Source: Roseomonas acroporae (GTDB lineage Bacteria > Pseudomonadota > Alphaproteobacteria > Acetobacterales > Acetobacteraceae). Taken from it: 64,000 nucleotides of DNA. Numbering within the stretch: the first letter of the stretch is position 1; each line of letters begins with the position of its first letter. The DNA lies in assembly GCF_023223525.1 (NCBI RefSeq), contig NZ_JALPRX010000062.1, positions 35,402 through 99,401 of the forward strand, written 5' to 3'. The position numbers and the translations under genes were made by a program. The notes below the pieces were generated by a model. The model was given only the letters and a program-made list of their open reading frames with translations, made no database searches and was not told the DNA's origin. This document shows positions 16,245 through 25,016 of this stretch, in pieces.

Positions 16245-19200
16245 CACGCGGCTTCCCGCTCGCCGATGCGCTCGACCGGATAGTGGTCGAGCACCTTCGT
16301 CAGCACACCAGCGCCGGTCGCATCCGTCGGCACGAACATGCGCAGCTTCCAGGAGATGATTTCGCTGAAGAGGCCGTAGGCGCGCAGGCGATCGCGCATG
16401 GCCTCAGTGAAGCCTGACAGCTCGATGCGGTGAGCGCCCATGACGCGCACCCGATGGAGCTGCAAGCCGTCGGCGAGGTCGAGGATGGTGCGCCCCTCGA
16501 TCAGCGCCGCGAAGGCCGCATCCGGCGTCAGGGTGGTCGCCCCGGTCAGCGAGGCGTTCGCTGCCCAGGCCGGGGAGACCCTGCGGCCGATGATGCGTTC
16601 GCCTGCGTCGGTCTGTAGCCGATAGACGCGCGTCGACTCGTTCGGCAGGCGCTTCCAGATCGGCAACAGCAAGCCGGCGACGACGTGGATCGTGCTGTCG
16701 GCAAACTCGGGGACCTCCGACACTTCGCGAGTCCATGCCGCCGCGAACGCCTCGCGGTCGGTCGCCTGCCAATGGCTCTCGTCCATCATCTTCAGCGAGG
16801 CGTGATGATGTTCCATCGGCCGGATCAGCCGAACGCGGCGTTCGATCTCGCCATCGTCCAGCATCAGGCTCGGCGCCGGGACTTGCACGGCGGCCCGGCC
16901 AGAGCGCTCGTTGATCAGCAGCATGGCGCGGGGATCGGCGAGGTGATCGAGCGCTTCGTCCAGCGTCACCGGATGATTGCGCCTGCGCTCGGTGATGGTG
17001 AGCAACCGGGTCTCTGCGCCCGTCGCGGGATGTGTGTAAATCGCGCGGCGATCAGTGACGACGAAGCTCTCGGCCCGCAGCGTCTCCAGGCCGACATCAT
17101 AGACGCCGCTGGCGATGGCGCCCTCGATCTTGGCGTTCAACAACTGCTCGAATGCCGTGAACAGCACGCCCTGAAGCTCGATGGTGAGCGCCAGGAGGCG
17201 GTTGAGGAAGGTCGTGATCGGCGGCAGCTCGTCCTTGATGCCATTCGCGTCCATGAGCTTCAGGCCCGTGGCGGCCTCGAACATCTGGAGCGAGCAGCCT
17301 TCGATCTTGCCGCGGACGAGCAGCATGTAGAGCTGGCGCAGCGCGTCACGGGCGTAGTGGGATTCCAGATTATCCTCTGGCCTGAAGAGTCCCTGGCCGC
17401 CGGTCTGGCGCTGGCCGCGGGTGATGGCGCCCAGCGTGTCCAAGCGACGGGCGATGGTTGAGAGGAAGCGCTTCTCGGCCTTCACATCGGTGGCGATCGG
17501 CCGGAAGAGCGGCGGCTGCGCCTGGTTGGTGCGGTTCGTCCGCCCGAGGCCCTGGATCGCCGCGTCGGCCTTCCAGCCGGGTTCGAGCAGATAATGGACG
17601 CGCAGGCGGCGGTTCCGCGCCGATAGCTCGGCGTGGTAGCTCCGGCCCGTCCCGCCCGCCTCCGAGAAGACGAGGATGCGTTTTAGGTCATCCATGAAGG
17701 CGGCAGTCTCGGCGAGGTTGGCGGAAGCCGCGCGGTTCTCGACGACGAGGCGATCGCCCTTGCGCACCACGCGGCGCGAGCGTCCGGTGACTTCGGCCAC
17801 GAAGTCCGTGCCGAAGCGCTGGACGATTTGGTCGAGTGAGCCAGGAACGGGCGGCAGTGAAGCGAGCCGCTCGATCAGCTCCTTGCGCCGGGCGACGGCC
17901 TCGCGGCTCTCGACCGGCTGGCCGTCGCGGAAGACAGGCCGGGAGGAGAGATTGCCCTCACTGTCGGTGAACGGCTCGTAGAGCTGCACCGGGAAGGAAT
18001 GGGCCAGGTAGTCGAGAACATACTCGCGCGGCGTGATGTCGACGCGGACGTCGTTCCATTCCTCGGTCGGGATCTCGGCGAGCCTGCGTTCCATCAGCGC
18101 CTCGCCGGTCGAGACGATCTGGATGACGGCGGCGTGGCCGTCCGCCAGGTCCTGATCGATCGAACGGATCAGCGTCGGCGTCTTCATCGAGGTCAGCAGG
18201 TGGCCGAAGAAGCGCTGCTTGGCGCTCTCGAAAGCCGAGCGGGCCGCCGACTTCGCCTGCCGGTTCAACGTGCCGGTCTCGCCGGTGATGTTGGCTGCCT
18301 GCATCGCGGCGTCGAGATGGTTGTGGATCACGGCGAACGCGCCGGCATAGGCGTCGTAGATGCGGCGCTGCTCGTCGGTGAGCGAGTGCTCGACCAACTC
18401 GTATTCGACGCCGTCATAGGAGAGCGAGCGGGCCGTGTAGAGACCGAGCGAACGCAGATCGCGGGCGAGCACTTCCATGGCGGCGACACCGCCATCCTCG
18501 ATCGCCTCCACGAACTCCGCGCGGGTGGCGAAGGGGAAGTCCTCGCCTCCCCAGAGGCCGAGCCGCTGGGCATAGGCGAGATTGTGGACGGTAGTCGCGC
18601 CGGTGGCCGAGACATAGACCACGCGCGCGTCCGGCAGCGCGTGCTGCAGGCGCAAGCCCGCGCGGCCCTGCTGGGAGGGCGCGACATCGCCGCGTTCGCC
18701 CTTGCCGCCACCGGCGTTCTGCATGGCATGGCTCTCGTCGAAAATGATCACTCCGTCGAAGTCGGAGCCCAACCATTCAACGATCTGGCGGACGCGCGAA
18801 AGCTTCTCGCCGCGGTCGTCGGACCGCAGCGTAGCGTAGGTTAAAAATAGGATGCCTTCGGCAAGGCGGATCGGCTTGCCTTGGGGGAAGCGCGAGAGCG
18901 GCGTGATGAGCAGGCGCTCCATGCCGAGCGCCGACCAGTCGCGCTGGGCGTCCTCGAGCAGCTTGTCGGACTTGGATATCCAAACCGCCTTGCGCCGGCC
19001 CTTCAGCCAGTTGTCGAGGATGATGCCGGCCGACTGGCGGCCTTTGCCGGCCCCAGTGCCGTCACCCAGCATGAAGCCCCGGCGAAAGCGCACGGCGTTC
19101 GGTGCATGGTCGCGGGCGGCGGTGACGAGATCGAAGGTCTCGTCCACCGTCCAGGCGCCGGCGAGATAGTCGCCATGCGCTTCGCCGGCATAGATCACGG

Positions 19201-20578
19201 TCTCGAGCTGGGCGTCAGACAGGGCGGCTTCGCTGACGAGACTGATCGGGAGGCGCGGCCGGTAGCTGGGCTTCGGCGGCGCGACCGAGGACATGGCGGC
19301 AGATTGCACCAGCTTGGTGGGATGGGCCTGGGCTCCGGGAATCCGGATCGATTGGAGCCGGTATTCCTCATAGATCGCATCGCTGAGACGCGCGCCCTCG
19401 GGCGGCGTCCAGTCGATGGTCTCGTAGGCGAGATCGACCGCCTCCGGATCGGCGACCGAGGGCTTGACCGGGCCCGCCGCAGCAGCGCGGGCGAGATAGC
19501 CGCGCACTGTCCGTGGTGCGGCGGCGGCCGACACGGGGATGGCGAGGCTCGGCGCGAGCGTCAGACGCGCCGGAACGTGCTCCGCGATCCAGCTCAGCAA
19601 CGTGGCGACGTCGGGCGCCATGCCCTGTGACGCCGGCAAGGCGGACGGGTCGTCAGCGGGCGCCTTGTCGATGACGATCAGCCGCGTGTCGATGTTCGTG
19701 CCGTGCCTGGCATAGACCGCCCCATCGATCGCTGCGGTGAAGACAATGCGGCCACGCTCCTGCAAGCGGATGAAGGCGTCGCGCCAGGCCGAGGCCTCGG
19801 GCGAAAAATTCGCGCCGGTGATCGCCACCAGCCGCCCGCCATCGGCGAGGCGCGCGAGGGCCGAGGCGATATGGCGAAAGGCGGTATCGGCCACACGGCC
19901 CGTCACATTGGCCATCGCCGAAAAGGGCGGGTTCATCAGCACGACGCTCGGAACGATGGCCGGATCGAGGTGATCGTCGATCTGGGCGGCGTCGAAGCGC
20001 GTGACGGTGACGGCGGGAAAGAGAGAGGAAAGCAGCGTCGCCCGGACCTCGGCCAGCTCGTTCAGGACGAGTGCGCCGCCGGCGATCTCGGCCAGGATGG
20101 CGAGGAGTCCGGTGCCGGCCGACGGCTCAAGCACGCGATCCGCCGGCCCGATGGCGGCCGCGGTTATGGCCGCCAAGCCGAGAGGGGTCGGCGTCGAGAA
20201 CTGCTGGAAGGTCTCGCTCTCGGTCGAGCGGCGCGTGTGGGTCGGGAGAAGGCCGGCGATCTTGGCCAGGGCGGAAAGACGCAAAACCGGAGAGCCGGCT
20301 TTGCGGAACAGCGCCTTTCCGTATTTGCGCAGGAAGAGGACTGTCGCCACCTCGCAAGATTCGTAGGCGGTCTTCCAGTCCCAGGCGCCGGAGGCATCGG
20401 AAGCGCCGAATGCCGCTTCCATGGCGGCGCGCAGGATCGCCGCGTCGATCCGCTGGCCACGTTCGAGATGCGGGAGGAGCTGCAGGGCTGCGGCGATGAT
20501 CGCGCCAGCGGTGTTGGGTTGAGAAACAGGCGACAGTGGCGCGGCCTGGCTGGCCGCAATCGAAGAAAGGTCGTTCAT
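16244..20578 (-). CDS. Methyltransferase/Strawberry-notch helicase fusion
   Basis: A 1444-residue protein. The N-terminal third is a Rossmann methyltransferase: VLEPSAGTGLLAIL near residue 150 is motif I and VLMNPPFSA near 216 is motif IV. The rest is a superfamily-2 helicase of the Strawberry-notch type: GDGTGAGKGRQ (Walker A) near residue 505, IIFDESHAMQNAGG (DExH) near 611 and GLGRTNRTNQAQ in the C-terminal helicase half. It probably manages or modifies incoming ICE DNA. It forms a two-gene unit with the primase. ATG 20578 is preceded by a leader shared with the parB-like and ardC-like genes. Confidence 0.88.
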   Translation of the reverse strand: MNDLSSIAASQAAPLSPVSQPNTAGAIIAAALQLLPHLERGQRIDAAILRAAMEAAFGASDASGAWDWKTAYESCEVATVLFLRKYGKALFRKAGSPVLRLSALAKIAGLLPTHTRRSTESETFQQFSTPTPLGLAAITAAAIGPADRVLEPSAGTGLLAILAEIAGGALVLNELAEVRATLLSSLFPAVTVTRFDAAQIDDHLDPAIVPSVVLMNPPFSAMANVTGRVADTAFRHIASALARLADGGRLVAITGANFSPEASAWRDAFIRLQERGRIVFTAAIDGAVYARHGTNIDTRLIVIDKAPADDPSALPASQGMAPDVATLLSWIAEHVPARLTLAPSLAIPVSAAAAPRTVRGYLARAAAAGPVKPSVADPEAVDLAYETIDWTPPEGARLSDAIYEEYRLQSIRIPGAQAHPTKLVQSAAMSSVAPPKPSYRPRLPISLVSEAALSDAQLETVIYAGEAHGDYLAGAWTVDETFDLVTAARDHAPNAVRFRRGFMLGDGTGAGKGRQSAGIILDNWLKGRRKAVWISKSDKLLEDAQRDWSALGMERLLITPLSRFPQGKPIRLAEGILFLTYATLRSDDRGEKLSRVRQIVEWLGSDFDGVIIFDESHAMQNAGGGKGERGDVAPSQQGRAGLRLQHALPDARVVYVSATGATTVHNLAYAQRLGLWGGEDFPFATRAEFVEAIEDGGVAAMEVLARDLRSLGLYTARSLSYDGVEYELVEHSLTDEQRRIYDAYAGAFAVIHNHLDAAMQAANITGETGTLNRQAKSAARSAFESAKQRFFGHLLTSMKTPTLIRSIDQDLADGHAAVIQIVSTGEALMERRLAEIPTEEWNDVRVDITPREYVLDYLAHSFPVQLYEPFTDSEGNLSSRPVFRDGQPVESREAVARRKELIERLASLPPVPGSLDQIVQRFGTDFVAEVTGRSRRVVRKGDRLVVENRAASANLAETAAFMDDLKRILVFSEAGGTGRSYHAELSARNRRLRVHYLLEPGWKADAAIQGLGRTNRTNQAQPPLFRPIATDVKAEKRFLSTIARRLDTLGAITRGQRQTGGQGLFRPEDNLESHYARDALRQLYMLLVRGKIEGCSLQMFEAATGLKLMDANGIKDELPPITTFLNRLLALTIELQGVLFTAFEQLLNAKIEGAIASGVYDVGLETLRAESFVVTDRRAIYTHPATGAETRLLTITERRRNHPVTLDEALDHLADPRAMLLINERSGRAAVQVPAPSLMLDDGEIERRVRLIRPMEHHHASLKMMDESHWQATDREAFAAAWTREVSEVPEFADSTIHVVAGLLLPIWKRLPNESTRVYRLQTDAGERIIGRRVSPAWAANASLTGATTLTPDAAFAALIEGRTILDLADGLQLHRVRVMGAHRIELSGFTEAMRDRLRAYGLFSEIISWKLRMFVPTDATGAGVLTKVLDHYPVERIGEREAA

Positions 20579-20619
20579 GAAGGGAGCCTCGGGAGAGCGG
20601 GAACGGGCGAGCCGGCCGG

Positions 20620-20675
20620 CGCTCTCTCTCGGACCGCACCGGCTCAAACCCGTCCCGGCCGTCCTCTCCCTCTCA
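20620..20675 (-). promoter_or_regulatory. Shared leader element, copy A
   Basis: Read on the plus strand, a CTCTCTC block is followed by CAAACCCGTCCCGG and then CTCTCCCTCT. Similar blocks in the same order precede the parB-like (copy B) and ardC-like (copy C) genes at matching distances from the start codon. This points to a common promoter or leader RNA. Confidence 0.45.
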
Positions 20676-20704
20676 TCGTCACGGCCGTGGCCGGCATGAG
20701 AAAA

Positions 20705-20730
20705 GGCGCCCCGCCGGAGGGCGGGGCGCC
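20705..20730 (-). terminator. Terminator hairpin
   Basis: A perfect 11-bp stem, GGCGCCCCGCC-GGAG-GGCGGGGCGCC, lies 19 nt after the stop of the 73-codon gene. It is followed on the minus strand by TTTTCTC. Confidence 0.7.
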
Positions 20731-20749
20731 GCGGAGTGTGCGGCGATAG

Positions 20750-20971
20750 TCAGTAGCCGAATTGCCAGGAGGGCCAGGCTTGGCCGTCGTCCGCCGCGGC
20801 GAAGGCGTCTGCCAGGTAGGTGGCGTCGCCCTCTACGACGGTGGGATCGGCGATAGGCGTTTCGTCGATCACTGTGACGCGGGATACCAGTCCGTCCTCG
20901 ACCTCGACATGCACAGGGACGAGGTACTGGAAGACGACGCGGCGCGGTTTGGCCTTCGCTTGCTTTGTCAT
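20750..20971 (-). CDS. Small ICE protein, unknown function
   Basis: A 73-residue protein with a basic N-terminus (TKQAKAKPRRVVFQYLVPVH) followed by an acidic remainder ending in WPSWQFGY. It overlaps the gene before it by 4 nt (ATGA), so the two are translationally coupled, and it ends just before a strong terminator. I do not recognise a family. Confidence 0.7.
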   Translation of the reverse strand: MTKQAKAKPRRVVFQYLVPVHVEVEDGLVSRVTVIDETPIADPTVVEGDATYLADAFAAADDGQAWPSWQFGY

Positions 20972-21384
20972 GACGCGCCTCCCGAGCCTTCAGGATCGGG
21001 CGCACCCGCAAGGATGGCTTCGGCCTTGGCGATCGCCCCCTCGATGCGCCGGCGCCAGAACAGATCATCATGCGGTCCGGTGTCCGGTATGTGCGCAAAG
21101 ACTTTGAGCAGGCCGAGCAGCACCTCAAAATGATCAGCCTTGCGCTGGACCTGTTCGCCGAATTGCGACGGGATCGGAAGGGCTGTGCCGCTATAGGCGG
21201 TGTTGCGCCCATCCCAGACGCCGGTGACGTAGATGTCGCCGGAGGTTTCGACGTCGGATTTCTCGTCGTCCCAGCCCTCGTCGGCGATGGCGAGCGCACA
21301 GGCGGCTTCGAAAGTTTCAGCCTCATAGCTGCGCTGCCGATAGACCCGCAGGCGGTAGGTGGTCTCGATGGTGAAGACGGGCAT
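20968..21384 (-). CDS. Hypothetical ICE protein
   Basis: A 138-residue protein. The N-terminal part (MPVFTIETTYRLRVYRQRSY, then TFEAACALAIADEGWDDEKS) alternates strands and a helix; the C-terminal half is helical (HFEVLLGLLKVFAHI). ATG 21384 has AGGAGGG 5 nt upstream; the longer frame runs through the parB-like terminator and is rejected. It pairs with the following 73-codon gene. I do not recognise a function. Confidence 0.75.
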   Translation of the reverse strand: MPVFTIETTYRLRVYRQRSYEAETFEAACALAIADEGWDDEKSDVETSGDIYVTGVWDGRNTAYSGTALPIPSQFGEQVQRKADHFEVLLGLLKVFAHIPDTGPHDDLFWRRRIEGAIAKAEAILAGAPDPEGSGGAS

Positions 21385-21452
21385 GCGGCCCTCCTGAAAC
21401 AAATGCGCCCGGCGTGGTGACCGGGCTGTCGGATTGGTTGAGGGGAAAGGAT

Positions 21453-21480
21453 GCGCGGGACGGCCAAAACCGCCCCGCGC
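21453..21480 (-). terminator. Hairpin after the ParB-like gene
   Basis: An 11-bp stem with one mismatch (GCGCGGGACGG with CCGCCCCGCGC, 6-nt loop) lies 7 nt after the parB-like stop. Only a short T-rich run follows on the minus strand, so termination efficiency is uncertain. Confidence 0.5.
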
Positions 21481-21487
21481 GATCGGG

Positions 21488-23629
21488 TTACTCAGCCGCG
21501 ATCGTCTGCGGCTCGTCTTCTGCTTGCTCGGAAGGCTCGTTCTCGTCTCCGGCCAGGAATTCCGGCAGCGCCTCGCCCTCGCCTTCGTCTCCGACCTGAT
21601 CGGCCGACGGCGCGCCGTCATCGACGGTGCGCAGCGGCTCAGGCAGCCAGAAGCTGTCGGCGAGAAGCCGCTCGGCTTCCTTGGCCATGTCGCCCTTCTT
21701 CAGATGGTCGATGAGTTGGGCGGCGCGCTCGCCTGCGCCTTCGCGAACCGCTTCAAGGATGCGGCGCTTCGGCACGCGGCCGAGATAGTTCTCGACGGTC
21801 GGACGCCATCCGGCCTCCACCATGTCGAGACCGACGGCCCGGGCGATGCGGTTGGCCTCGCCGATGCGCTGCTCGACACCGTGGGACGAAATACCGGCGC
21901 CATAGCGGTCGGCCTTCTCGTAGAGCGCGTTGACCCCGAACGAGGCGCAATGCGCGAAGAGGGCGGCCTGGTCGTCGCCGGTCAGGGTGGTGAGCCAGTC
22001 CCAGAGATCGGCTCGATCCTTCGGCAGCCGCTCCTCCCAGCTTTTGTGGCGTTCGGAGATCGCCTTGGCCGTCGGCGTATCCTTCAGACCCTGCGACTGG
22101 ATCGGGAAGGTGACGCTGCGAACGGCGACCTCCATGGCGCTGCCGGATGCGAAGTAGCGCGAGAAGACATCCAGGCAGAACTTGTGCAGAACCGCCTGGA
22201 ACGCGACCGACGGCGTGGTCGCGAGCTTGTCGCGCAGCGCCAGCGTCCGTTCCGCGGTCAGCTCGGTCACAAGCCGGTCCGGCAGCGGCTTCACCACGTC
22301 GTCGTCCTCGTCCTCCGGTTCGGAAGCCTGGCCGCCGATAGTGATGACCGCGCGCTGAATCACCGGCGCGCCGGGTTCCACGCCGTCCGGGCTTGCCGCG
22401 GCTGTTTCATCATCGCCTTCCTGTCCGGGCTCGACGATGAGCGCCTCATCCTCGGGCCGGACGTAGCCACGATCGACCGACAGAGCGCCTTCGGAATCGA
22501 TGCTGACGAAGATGCCGGCACGGGCGACGTCGGCGGGGTCGAAAGTGACGGGACGATCGTCGAAGGCGGCGAGCGCCGTTTCGATTTCGCCGAGCCGCTC
22601 GTCCACCTCGTTGGGCAGCTCGTCTGCTCCGTCATACTCGGCTTCGAGCTTGGCGTATTCGGCGTTGAGCGCTTCGATCGTCGTCTCCTCCTCGGGCGAA
22701 AGGTCGGCGGCAGCTCCCTGCAACACGCGGAGCCCGCGCGTGTGGCCATAGGGGAAGTCGACCGCGACCTCGATCCACTTCCAGCCCTCGGCCGCGATCT
22801 TCTCGGCCTCGATCTTCAGCTTCTCGGCGAAGAGGCCGTCGAGCAGCGCCACGTCTTCGAGCCAGCCGCCGTCGTCGGACTGGAACAAGTCGCGCAGCAC
22901 CACGCCACCGGCCGCCTCATAGGCATCGAGACCGACGAACACCGCCCGGCGGTCCGAGGCACGCACTGTCTTCTCCGTCAGCATGCGGCGGATCTGATAG
23001 GGCTCTTTCTGCCAGGAGCCGGAGACCGCCTGCCAGACCTGTTCCTGGCGGGCGTGGTCGGAGGTGACGGTGAACGCCATCAACTGCTCCAGCGACATGC
23101 CGTCCTCGGCGTAGAGGTCGAGGAGGGTCGGCGAGACGGACGCCAGGCGCAGGCGCTGCTTCACGACGTTCACTCCCACAAAGAATGCCGCGGCGATGTC
23201 CTCCTCGGAGCGGCCTTTCTCGCGCAGGGCCTGGAAGGCGCGGAACTGGTCGAGGGGGTGCAGCGGCGCACGCTGAATGTTCTCGGCAAGCGAGTCGTCC
23301 TCGCCGAGGATGTCGGTGCCCGGGTCGCGAACCACGCATGGAACGGGCGCGGTCTTCGCCAGCCGCTTCTGCTTCACCAGAAGCTCGAGCGCCCGGTAGC
23401 GGCGGCCGCCGGCCGGAATCTCGAACATGCCGGTCTCGGCACCCTCGGCGTCGAGAACCGGCCGGACGTTGAGGCTCTGAAGCAGCGTGCGCCGGGCGAT
23501 GTCCTCGGCCAGCTCCTCGATCGAGACGCCGGCCTTCACGCGCCGGACGTTGGACTGGCTCAGCACCAGCTTGTTGAAGGGAATGTCGCGCGAGGACGAC
23601 AGGGTGATCTTGTGAACGGCAGTCGCCAT
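21488..23629 (-). CDS. Large ParB/Srx-domain nuclease-like protein
   Basis: A 713-residue protein. The N-terminal ParB domain shows KLVLSQSNVRRV, the GGRRYRAL motif (FEIPAGGRRYRALELLVKQK) and SLAENIQRAPLHPLDQFRAF. A KorB-like helical region follows (GRSEEDIAAAFFVGVNVVKQ). Acidic linkers (about residues 310-440) separate it from a C-terminal helical domain. These long ParB-like proteins are a fixed part of alphaproteobacterial ICEs, and their exact job is unsettled. ATG 23629 is chosen because MATAVHKITLSSSRDIPFNK is the usual N-terminus. Leader copy B precedes it. Confidence 0.88.
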   Translation of the reverse strand: MATAVHKITLSSSRDIPFNKLVLSQSNVRRVKAGVSIEELAEDIARRTLLQSLNVRPVLDAEGAETGMFEIPAGGRRYRALELLVKQKRLAKTAPVPCVVRDPGTDILGEDDSLAENIQRAPLHPLDQFRAFQALREKGRSEEDIAAAFFVGVNVVKQRLRLASVSPTLLDLYAEDGMSLEQLMAFTVTSDHARQEQVWQAVSGSWQKEPYQIRRMLTEKTVRASDRRAVFVGLDAYEAAGGVVLRDLFQSDDGGWLEDVALLDGLFAEKLKIEAEKIAAEGWKWIEVAVDFPYGHTRGLRVLQGAAADLSPEEETTIEALNAEYAKLEAEYDGADELPNEVDERLGEIETALAAFDDRPVTFDPADVARAGIFVSIDSEGALSVDRGYVRPEDEALIVEPGQEGDDETAAASPDGVEPGAPVIQRAVITIGGQASEPEDEDDDVVKPLPDRLVTELTAERTLALRDKLATTPSVAFQAVLHKFCLDVFSRYFASGSAMEVAVRSVTFPIQSQGLKDTPTAKAISERHKSWEERLPKDRADLWDWLTTLTGDDQAALFAHCASFGVNALYEKADRYGAGISSHGVEQRIGEANRIARAVGLDMVEAGWRPTVENYLGRVPKRRILEAVREGAGERAAQLIDHLKKGDMAKEAERLLADSFWLPEPLRTVDDGAPSADQVGDEGEGEALPEFLAGDENEPSEQAEDEPQTIAAE

Positions 23630-23660
23630 GGGATGATACTCCGCAGCGGGCGGCCGAGAG

Positions 23661-23715
23661 ACTCTCTCTCGACCTCCAACCCGCCACGAAGACCGGCGCA
23701 GCCCTCTTCCTCTGT
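23661..23715 (-). promoter_or_regulatory. Shared leader element, copy B
   Basis: The plus-strand reading is a CTCTCTC block, then CCAACCCGCCACGAAG, ACCGG and CTCTTCCTCTG, in the same order as copies A and C. It lies 32-86 nt upstream of the parB-like start. Confidence 0.45.
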
Positions 23716-23785
23716 TCCGGCCGTAAAGCCGGAAAGCAGGAGAAGCGGGACTGCGCCTGCGCGGGTTCACCGAAGCGGCGCGGTT

Positions 23786-24751
23786 TCACGCCGCCGCCGT
23801 CATGTCTTCGACGTCGTCATGGGAGGTTGGAGCCACGAGCTCGTCGCTCGCAGGTAGGAAGCCGAGCAGGAAGTCCGCTGACTTGCTCGCCTGTGACGCG
23901 GCGTGGACAATGGCGCGGTTGTCTTCACGCAGAACCTCGGCCCAGGAGCCGATGTAGTCGGCGTGCCGCACGGTCGGGACGATGCCGAGCGCGGCGCAGC
24001 AGAACGCCGCCGAGATTTCCGCGACCAACTCCTCGAAGGCGTACTTCTTCGAACCGAAGGAGCCTGAGAGGTCGCGGTTCAGGCGATGCGGCGCCCCGCT
24101 GGCGTGCCCACATTCGTGAAGGGCGGTTCGATGCCAATTGATCGGCTCGAAGAACGCTTGGGGCGGCGGCACCTGCACGAAGTCCTGCGCGGGCACGTAG
24201 AAGGCGCGATCACCTCCGATGCGAAAGTCGATGCCGCTCGCCTTGATAAGCGCCGCCACCTTGGGCTCGATCAGGCCCGGCTCGGACGGTGGAGCGGCGA
24301 CCGCGACCTCGTCGGGAAGCCCTTCGCACTGCGAAGCGTTGAAGACCGTGAAGCGCTTCAGGAACGGAATGGCCTGTGCATCCTCGCCGGTCTCGCCGGC
24401 GCGTCGCTTCTCGTCGTCGGGGATGAAGCGGTCGGCATAGACGACAGTGGTGCCGTGTTCGCCACGCCGTACATGGCCACCGAGCGCCAGCGCTTGGCGG
24501 AAGGTCAGCCAGCTCTGGCAGAGATAACCATGCTGGACGACAGCGCCCCAGAGAATGAGCGCGTTGATGCCGGAATAGCCGCGCCCCGTGGCGGCATTCT
24601 TCGGCATGGCGAGCGGCGCCTTCGCCGCGGCCGTACCCCAGGGCTGGACCCAGGGCAGCCGCCCAGCCTCCAACTCGCTGATGATCTTGGTGGTGATTTC
24701 GTCGTACAGGCTGGCGCGGCCGGGGCCGGCTTCGTGGTGGTGCTTGGACAT
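23786..24751 (-). CDS. ardC: ArdC-like antirestriction protein (zincin)
   Basis: A 321-residue two-domain protein. The N-terminal ssDNA-binding ArdC domain covers about residues 10-140 (ELEAGRLPWVQPWG, GYSGINALILWG, LGGHVRRGEHGTTVVY). The C-terminal zincin-like peptidase has HECGH at residues 212-216 (HExxH). ArdC proteins protect incoming single-stranded or hemimethylated element DNA against host restriction, so early expression after transfer is expected. Leader copy C lies directly upstream. It is the last backbone gene before the defence cargo. Confidence 0.88.
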   Translation of the reverse strand: MSKHHHEAGPGRASLYDEITTKIISELEAGRLPWVQPWGTAAAKAPLAMPKNAATGRGYSGINALILWGAVVQHGYLCQSWLTFRQALALGGHVRRGEHGTTVVYADRFIPDDEKRRAGETGEDAQAIPFLKRFTVFNASQCEGLPDEVAVAAPPSEPGLIEPKVAALIKASGIDFRIGGDRAFYVPAQDFVQVPPPQAFFEPINWHRTALHECGHASGAPHRLNRDLSGSFGSKKYAFEELVAEISAAFCCAALGIVPTVRHADYIGSWAEVLREDNRAIVHAASQASKSADFLLGFLPASDELVAPTSHDDVEDMTAAA

Positions 24752-24779
24752 CGCGGGTCTCCGCGACGGGCGCCGGAGG

Positions 24780-24832
24780 CCTCTCCTCCAGCCCTCAACC
24801 CGTCACGGCAAACCCGGTCCGCACTCTCACTC
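24780..24832 (-). promoter_or_regulatory. Shared leader element, copy C
   Basis: The plus-strand reading is CCTCTCCTCCA, then CTCAACCCGTCACGG, CCCGGTCCG and CTCTCACTCT. It lies 29-81 nt upstream of ardC. Together with copies A and B it suggests co-ordinated control of the three genes. Confidence 0.45.
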
Positions 24833-24943
24833 TAAACGGGGGCGTTGCGGGGTTCTCCCCGCAGAAGGGGGTGCGCCGGCGACCATGGCGCCGGCCAGGG
24901 GGAAGGCTTTCCCCTTCCGGCTCCTAGATGGCGATCCTAGAAC

Positions 24944-24995
24944 TTCCAATCAGCGGATCATTGACTTCCAATTAGCCGACATCTACGGTTCCAAT
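24944..24995 (+). promoter_or_regulatory. Three TTCCAAT direct repeats
   Basis: TTCCAAT occurs at 24944-24950, 24966-24972 and 24989-24995, spaced 22 and 23 bp (about two helical turns). All lie just upstream of the DUF4143 ATPase start, which fits an operator array for an unknown regulator. Confidence 0.4.
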
Positions 24996-25016
24996 CGTCC
25001 GGGACGCGGGGATGGC

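Noticed and set aside
21434..23857. Open frame of 807 codons on the plus strand
   Set aside because: It is antisense to the ParB-like gene, whose motifs and start are clear.
24588..25016. N-terminal extension of the DUF4143 ATPase
   Set aside because: The extension is antisense to ardC and its leader. The family begins at the MFERFVERR start at 25017.
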